Positions 63,537 to 64,000 of a stretch of 64,000 nucleotides of DNA are shown in pieces. The notes under the pieces were generated by a model that ran no database searches, was not told the DNA's origin, and worked only from the letters and a program-made list of their open reading frames with translations. The stretch is taken from contig NZ_JBGUAU010000022.1 in the NCBI RefSeq assembly GCF_041820985.1, positions 25,605-89,604 on the forward strand. Reading direction: 5' to 3'. Origin of the DNA: Evansella sp041820985. Lineage in GTDB: Bacteria; Bacillota; Bacilli; Bacillales; Salisediminibacteriaceae. The position numbers and the translations under genes were made by a program. The stretch's first letter is position 1. Each line of letters starts with the position of its first letter.

Positions 63537-63577
63537 AAATCCGCCATCCATTTTTTATTGTGGACGGCGGTTTTTTA
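63537..63577 (+). terminator. Rho-independent terminator
   Basis: ATCCGCCATCCA pairs with TGGACGGCGGTT with one mismatch, then TTTTT. Confidence 0.9.
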
Positions 63578-63591
63578 TAGAATTTTATTTA

Positions 63592-63747
63592 TTATTTTTT
63601 AATAAACAACATAACTTTGGTATTTACTTGTGGCATTTCCCAACTGATAGACAAAGAATCTTTTACTCCCCCTATTTCCAACACCTTAAGATGATAAATA
63701 AATTTACTTTTATTAATAACCAATTTATAATAACCATTTTCAATCAT
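63592..63747 (-). pseudogene. Possible C-terminal gene remnant (51 codons)
   Basis: The minus-strand frame MIENGYYKLVINKSKFIYHL then KVLEIGGVKDSLSISWEMP looks like natural protein and ends at 63592, but there is no ribosome site and an upstream stop. It may be the tail of a lost gene. The rest of 63748-64000 shows only imperfect GGGAAAnTnCGCTTATTT repeats. Confidence 0.3.
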
Positions 63748-64000
63748 TCTATAGATGGAGTTTTGAAAAAGTCGTTAACACAAATAAGTAGTTCCGTTCG
63801 CGATGTTGAAATGAGTAGGGTGAATAAGCGGAGAAATTGCGCTTATTTATAAAATCACAATAAAAAACACTGAAATAGAGGGAAAATTTCCAGCTATTTA
63901 TTAAATAGTCGTGAAAATAATTCATTTTGCTTTGTTTAAAGGGAAAAACTACGCTTATTTTACACAAAATGAACGCAATTCTTAGTATAAGTGGAAAATA

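Noticed and set aside
1..64000. CRISPR array, prophage or tRNA genes
   Set aside because: No regular short repeats with spacers, no phage structural genes and no cloverleaf sequences were seen.

Overview
The window is low-GC DNA typical of a spore-forming Bacillaceae genome. The signs are strong Shine-Dalgarno sites with frequent GTG/TTG starts, CcpA- and Fur-type operators, a SpoIIM-family membrane protein, YkuI-, YisL- and DUF4317-like genes, tiny one-helix proteins, and Bacillaceae-style intergenic repeats. A NaChBac-type voltage-gated sodium channel, a truncated glycine-betaine binding protein and a Na+(H+)/glutamate symporter behind a c-di-AMP riboswitch suggest a sodium- or osmotically demanding, possibly alkaline or saline, habitat. 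That habitat is inference. No tRNA, rRNA or CRISPR array was seen.

Layout. 1-1076: a tandem intergenic repeat. 1.1-9.2 kb: degenerate EAL protein, sodium channel, a 47-aa small protein, Gfo/Idh/MocA oxidoreductase, a divergent HPr kinase paralogue, a GXWXG/DUF4334 protein, exoA and queC. 9.2-13.4 kb: remnants, several very small genes, a three-domain Gmad2 lipoprotein, a candidate ~430-nt structured RNA with its own terminator, and two repeat families. 13.4-20.2 kb: a DJ-1/PfpI protein and two tandem secreted beta-helix proteins behind cre-like sites. 20.2-23.8 kb: inverted repeat copies, DUF1761, the c-di-AMP riboswitch with a DAACS symporter, and a flavodoxin. 23.8-33.6 kb: accessory DNA with small membrane proteins, GNATs, an IS605-type TnpB inserted into a betaine-binding lipoprotein gene, DUF4317, an HTH/membrane pair, a lone EcsB-like protein and an IS21 remnant. 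33.7-40.6 kb: a MoxR-DUF58-DUF4129-DUF4350 cluster with SpoIIM-like and RDD neighbours. 40.6-50.0 kb: mixed small genes (VanX-like dipeptidase, DGC zinc protein, YisL, HTH/DUF2975 pair, aldo/keto reductase, DUF1697, DegV) plus an IS1182-like deletion derivative. 50.4-55.5 kb: a Fur-boxed ferredoxin-NADP reductase and siderophore ABC importer. 56.7-60.3 kb: an unrecognised cassette of small membrane proteins, a helical protein and an HNH-like membrane protein. 61.1-63.5 kb: a GH3 beta-glucosidase.

How genes work together. The reductase and the siderophore importer each carry a Fur box and together form an iron uptake and release module. The MoxR cluster looks like an AAA+ chaperone acting on membrane and von Willebrand-like partners. 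The beta-helix pair and GH3 enzyme suggest plant-polysaccharide use under catabolite control. The two strongest candidates for something undescribed are the structured RNA at about 12295-12726 and the HNH/membrane cassette at 56756-60253.
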